Of a stretch of DNA of 7,504 bases, positions 6,040-7,504 are shown piece by piece. The translations under genes were made by a program, and so were the position numbers. Source of the stretch: an uncultured Clostridia bacterium. Lineage in GTDB: Bacteria > Bacillota > Clostridia > Oscillospirales > Ruminococcaceae. Each line of letters starts with the position of its first letter. Positions within the stretch are counted from its first letter, which is position 1. Location of the stretch: contig CAMAJC010000085.1 in NCBI GenBank assembly GCA_945835425.1, forward strand, positions 1-7,504, given 5' to 3'. The notes under the pieces were generated by a model. The model did not search any database. It was not told where the DNA came from and saw only the letters and a list, made by a program, of their open reading frames with translations.

Positions 6040-7504
6040 ATTCACTTCCGGGATATGCCCTATGAGCGGATCACCTATGAGACGCTGGAAGAAAGATATC
6101 AGGCGCTGATTCAGGCGATGCGGGAAGCCGACAACGCTGAGGCCTCATTGGAGGTCATGCGCCGCCGCGCCAAGCTCGGGGAAGATATGACGCCGATGGA
6201 TCTGTGCTATATCCGGCACGATATGGACGTAAACGACCCGTTTTACGCGGCAGAACAGAGTTATTATGATGAGATCAATCCCAAGCTGGCGGTGCTGTCC
6301 AACGAGCTGGACCGGCTGATCCTCGATTCGCCTTTTCGGCCGGAGATCGAAGAGATGGTTGGAAGCCTCACCCTGACCCTGATGGAGGAGAGCCAGCTGG
6401 GTTACGACAGCCGGATTATCCCTTTGTCCCAGGCGGAAAACGAGCTGATCGCCCGGCACGGACAGCTGCTGTCCAACGCCGCCGTTCATTGGGAAGGGAA
6501 GGAGATTCCCCGGGGGCTGATGACCGTTTATACCCAGTCAGCCGACCGTGAGACCCGAAAGCTCGCCCATGAAGCCGTGACCGATTCCTGGGAAGCACAG
6601 CGGCCGGAGCTGGAAGAGATTTACGACAAGCTGGTGCACAACCGTGCCGAGCAGGCAAAGACGCTCGGCTTTTCCAATTTCGTCGAGCTGAGCTACCACC
6701 GGATGAACCGGATCGGCTACGGGCCTGAGGAGGTCCGCTGCTTCCGGGAACAGGTCAAGCGCCATTTAAAGCCGCTTTTAGCCCAGATGGAGCAGCGGCG
6801 GAGACAGCGCCTTGGACTGGAGCACCTGTATTATTATGACGGCATCTGTTTTTTAAACGGCAATCCGACGCCCATGGGCGACACCGAACAGTGTCTCGCG
6901 GCCACGCGGGAAATGTACACCCGCATATCGCCGGAGACGGCAGACTTTATCGGGTTTATGCTGGACAACGGGCTGTACGATGTAGAGATCCGGCCGGGCA
7001 AGCGCACCGGCGGTTATATGATGCACCTGGAAAAATACCGTGCGCCCTTTATATTCGCCAATTTTGACGGCACCAGTGAAAATGCCTACATCATGTGCCA
7101 CGAGGGCGGCCACGCCTTCCAGGACTACCTCAAGCGCGGCGAGGAAATCCGCGACCGCTGCCATTACACCTCCGAGACGGCGGAGACCCACGCCATGGCC
7201 ATGGAGTTTTTCGCCTGGCCCCATATGGAACTGTTTTTCGGCGACCGCGCGGAGGATTACCGCACGATGCATCTGGAAAGCGCCCTGCGGCTGATCGCAC
7301 GGGAATGCCTGCAGGATGAATTTGAGCAGCGGGTCTATGAATGTCCGGATATGTCCCCGAAGGAACGCAACGACCTCTGGCTGCGGCTGTCGCGGGAATA
7401 CCTGCCCGGAAGCGATTGCGCGAGCAATACCCATCTGGAAGAGGGCTGCTCCTGGCAGCATATCCCCCACGTTTCCCTCTGGCCCTTTTATGCGATCGAT
7501 TATG
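6040..7504 (+). CDS. M3-family oligoendopeptidase, 3' end outside the window
   Basis: This is a zinc metallopeptidase of the M3 family (PepF/thimet relatives) that cuts short peptides inside the cell. About 488 residues are in the window; members of this subfamily run to about 560, so roughly the last 70 are missing. The N-terminal helical part (HFRDMPYERITYETLEERY and on) leads to the catalytic motif HEGGH, with His354, Glu355 and His358. The third zinc ligand is probably Glu382 in SETAETHAMAME, 24 residues further. KYRAPFIFANFDGTS precedes the motif and WPFYAIDY follows, as in the family. No ATG exists at the expected start. Family members begin with a form like MKFxDMPY, which aligns with ATT 6040 (IHFRDMPY), and GAGGGGG sits at the right distance. 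Alternatives are ATG 6055, which loses five conserved residues, or ATG 5965, which adds 25 residues translated from the stem-loop. The family call is firm; the start is not. Confidence 0.93.
   Translation, partial: MHFRDMPYERITYETLEERYQALIQAMREADNAEASLEVMRRRAKLGEDMTPMDLCYIRHDMDVNDPFYAAEQSYYDEINPKLAVLSNELDRLILDSPFRPEIEEMVGSLTLTLMEESQLGYDSRIIPLSQAENELIARHGQLLSNAAVHWEGKEIPRGLMTVYTQSADRETRKLAHEAVTDSWEAQRPELEEIYDKLVHNRAEQAKTLGFSNFVELSYHRMNRIGYGPEEVRCFREQVKRHLKPLLAQMEQRRRQRLGLEHLYYYDGICFLNGNPTPMGDTEQCLAATREMYTRISPETADFIGFMLDNGLYDVEIRPGKRTGGYMMHLEKYRAPFIFANFDGTSENAYIMCHEGGHAFQDYLKRGEEIRDRCHYTSETAETHAMAMEFFAWPHMELFFGDRAEDYRTMHLESALRLIARECLQDEFEQRVYECPDMSPKERNDLWLRLSREYLPGSDCASNTHLEEGCSWQHIPHVSLWPFYAIDY

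Noticed and set aside
5540..6109. 189-codon open frame on the + strand before the M3 gene
   Set aside because: It runs through the M3 promoter and stem-loop and into the M3 coding region in another frame, with an Arg/Lys-rich composition and no recognisable motif.

Overview
The window looks like a chromosomal segment of a Gram-positive anaerobe, most likely a Clostridia-type (Bacillota) gut bacterium. This is inferred from strong GGAGG-type Shine-Dalgarno sites, GC-rich coding DNA against AT-rich intergenic promoters with sigma-A-like -35/-10 boxes, compact same-strand operons, and the protein families present. No rRNA, tRNA, CRISPR array, transposase or phage gene was seen. Every supported gene is on the + strand.

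Layout. (1) 135-2621 is a two-gene peptidase operon. It holds an M20-family dipeptidase whose frame is broken by one missing base in an A-run near 826-830, then one base after its stop an intact M24-family Xaa-Pro peptidase. A hairpin at 2688-2731 may end it. (2) 2780-5113 is a second operon with its own promoter region (two possible promoters and a palindrome in the leader). It encodes an intact short-chain dehydrogenase/reductase (SDR), a shorter relative of it that has lost the catalytic tyrosine, and a ThuA-like protein. A clear intrinsic terminator at 5081-5113 closes it. (3) 5114-5920 has no intact gene. It opens with a short, frame-broken stretch resembling the C-terminal end of a membrane permease, followed by about 630 bases in which I recognise nothing. 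(4) 5923-7504 is a good promoter, a long terminator-like stem-loop right behind it, and then an M3-family oligoendopeptidase that runs off the window. That gene has no ATG where its family starts: the Shine-Dalgarno site points to an ATT codon at 6040.

How the genes may work together. The M20, M24 and M3 enzymes form a plausible cytoplasmic peptide-breakdown set: the M3 enzyme cuts oligopeptides, and the M24 and M20 enzymes finish proline-containing peptides and dipeptides. The SDR/SDR-like/ThuA operon is a different function. ThuA proteins are known from sugar (trehalose/sucrose) catabolism next to an oxidoreductase, so a redox step on a sugar or polyol is a reasonable guess, with the substrate unknown. 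The points most worth a second look are the paired normal and tyrosine-less SDRs with ThuA, the possible AUU start and leader stem-loop of the M3 gene, and the frameshift in the M20 gene.
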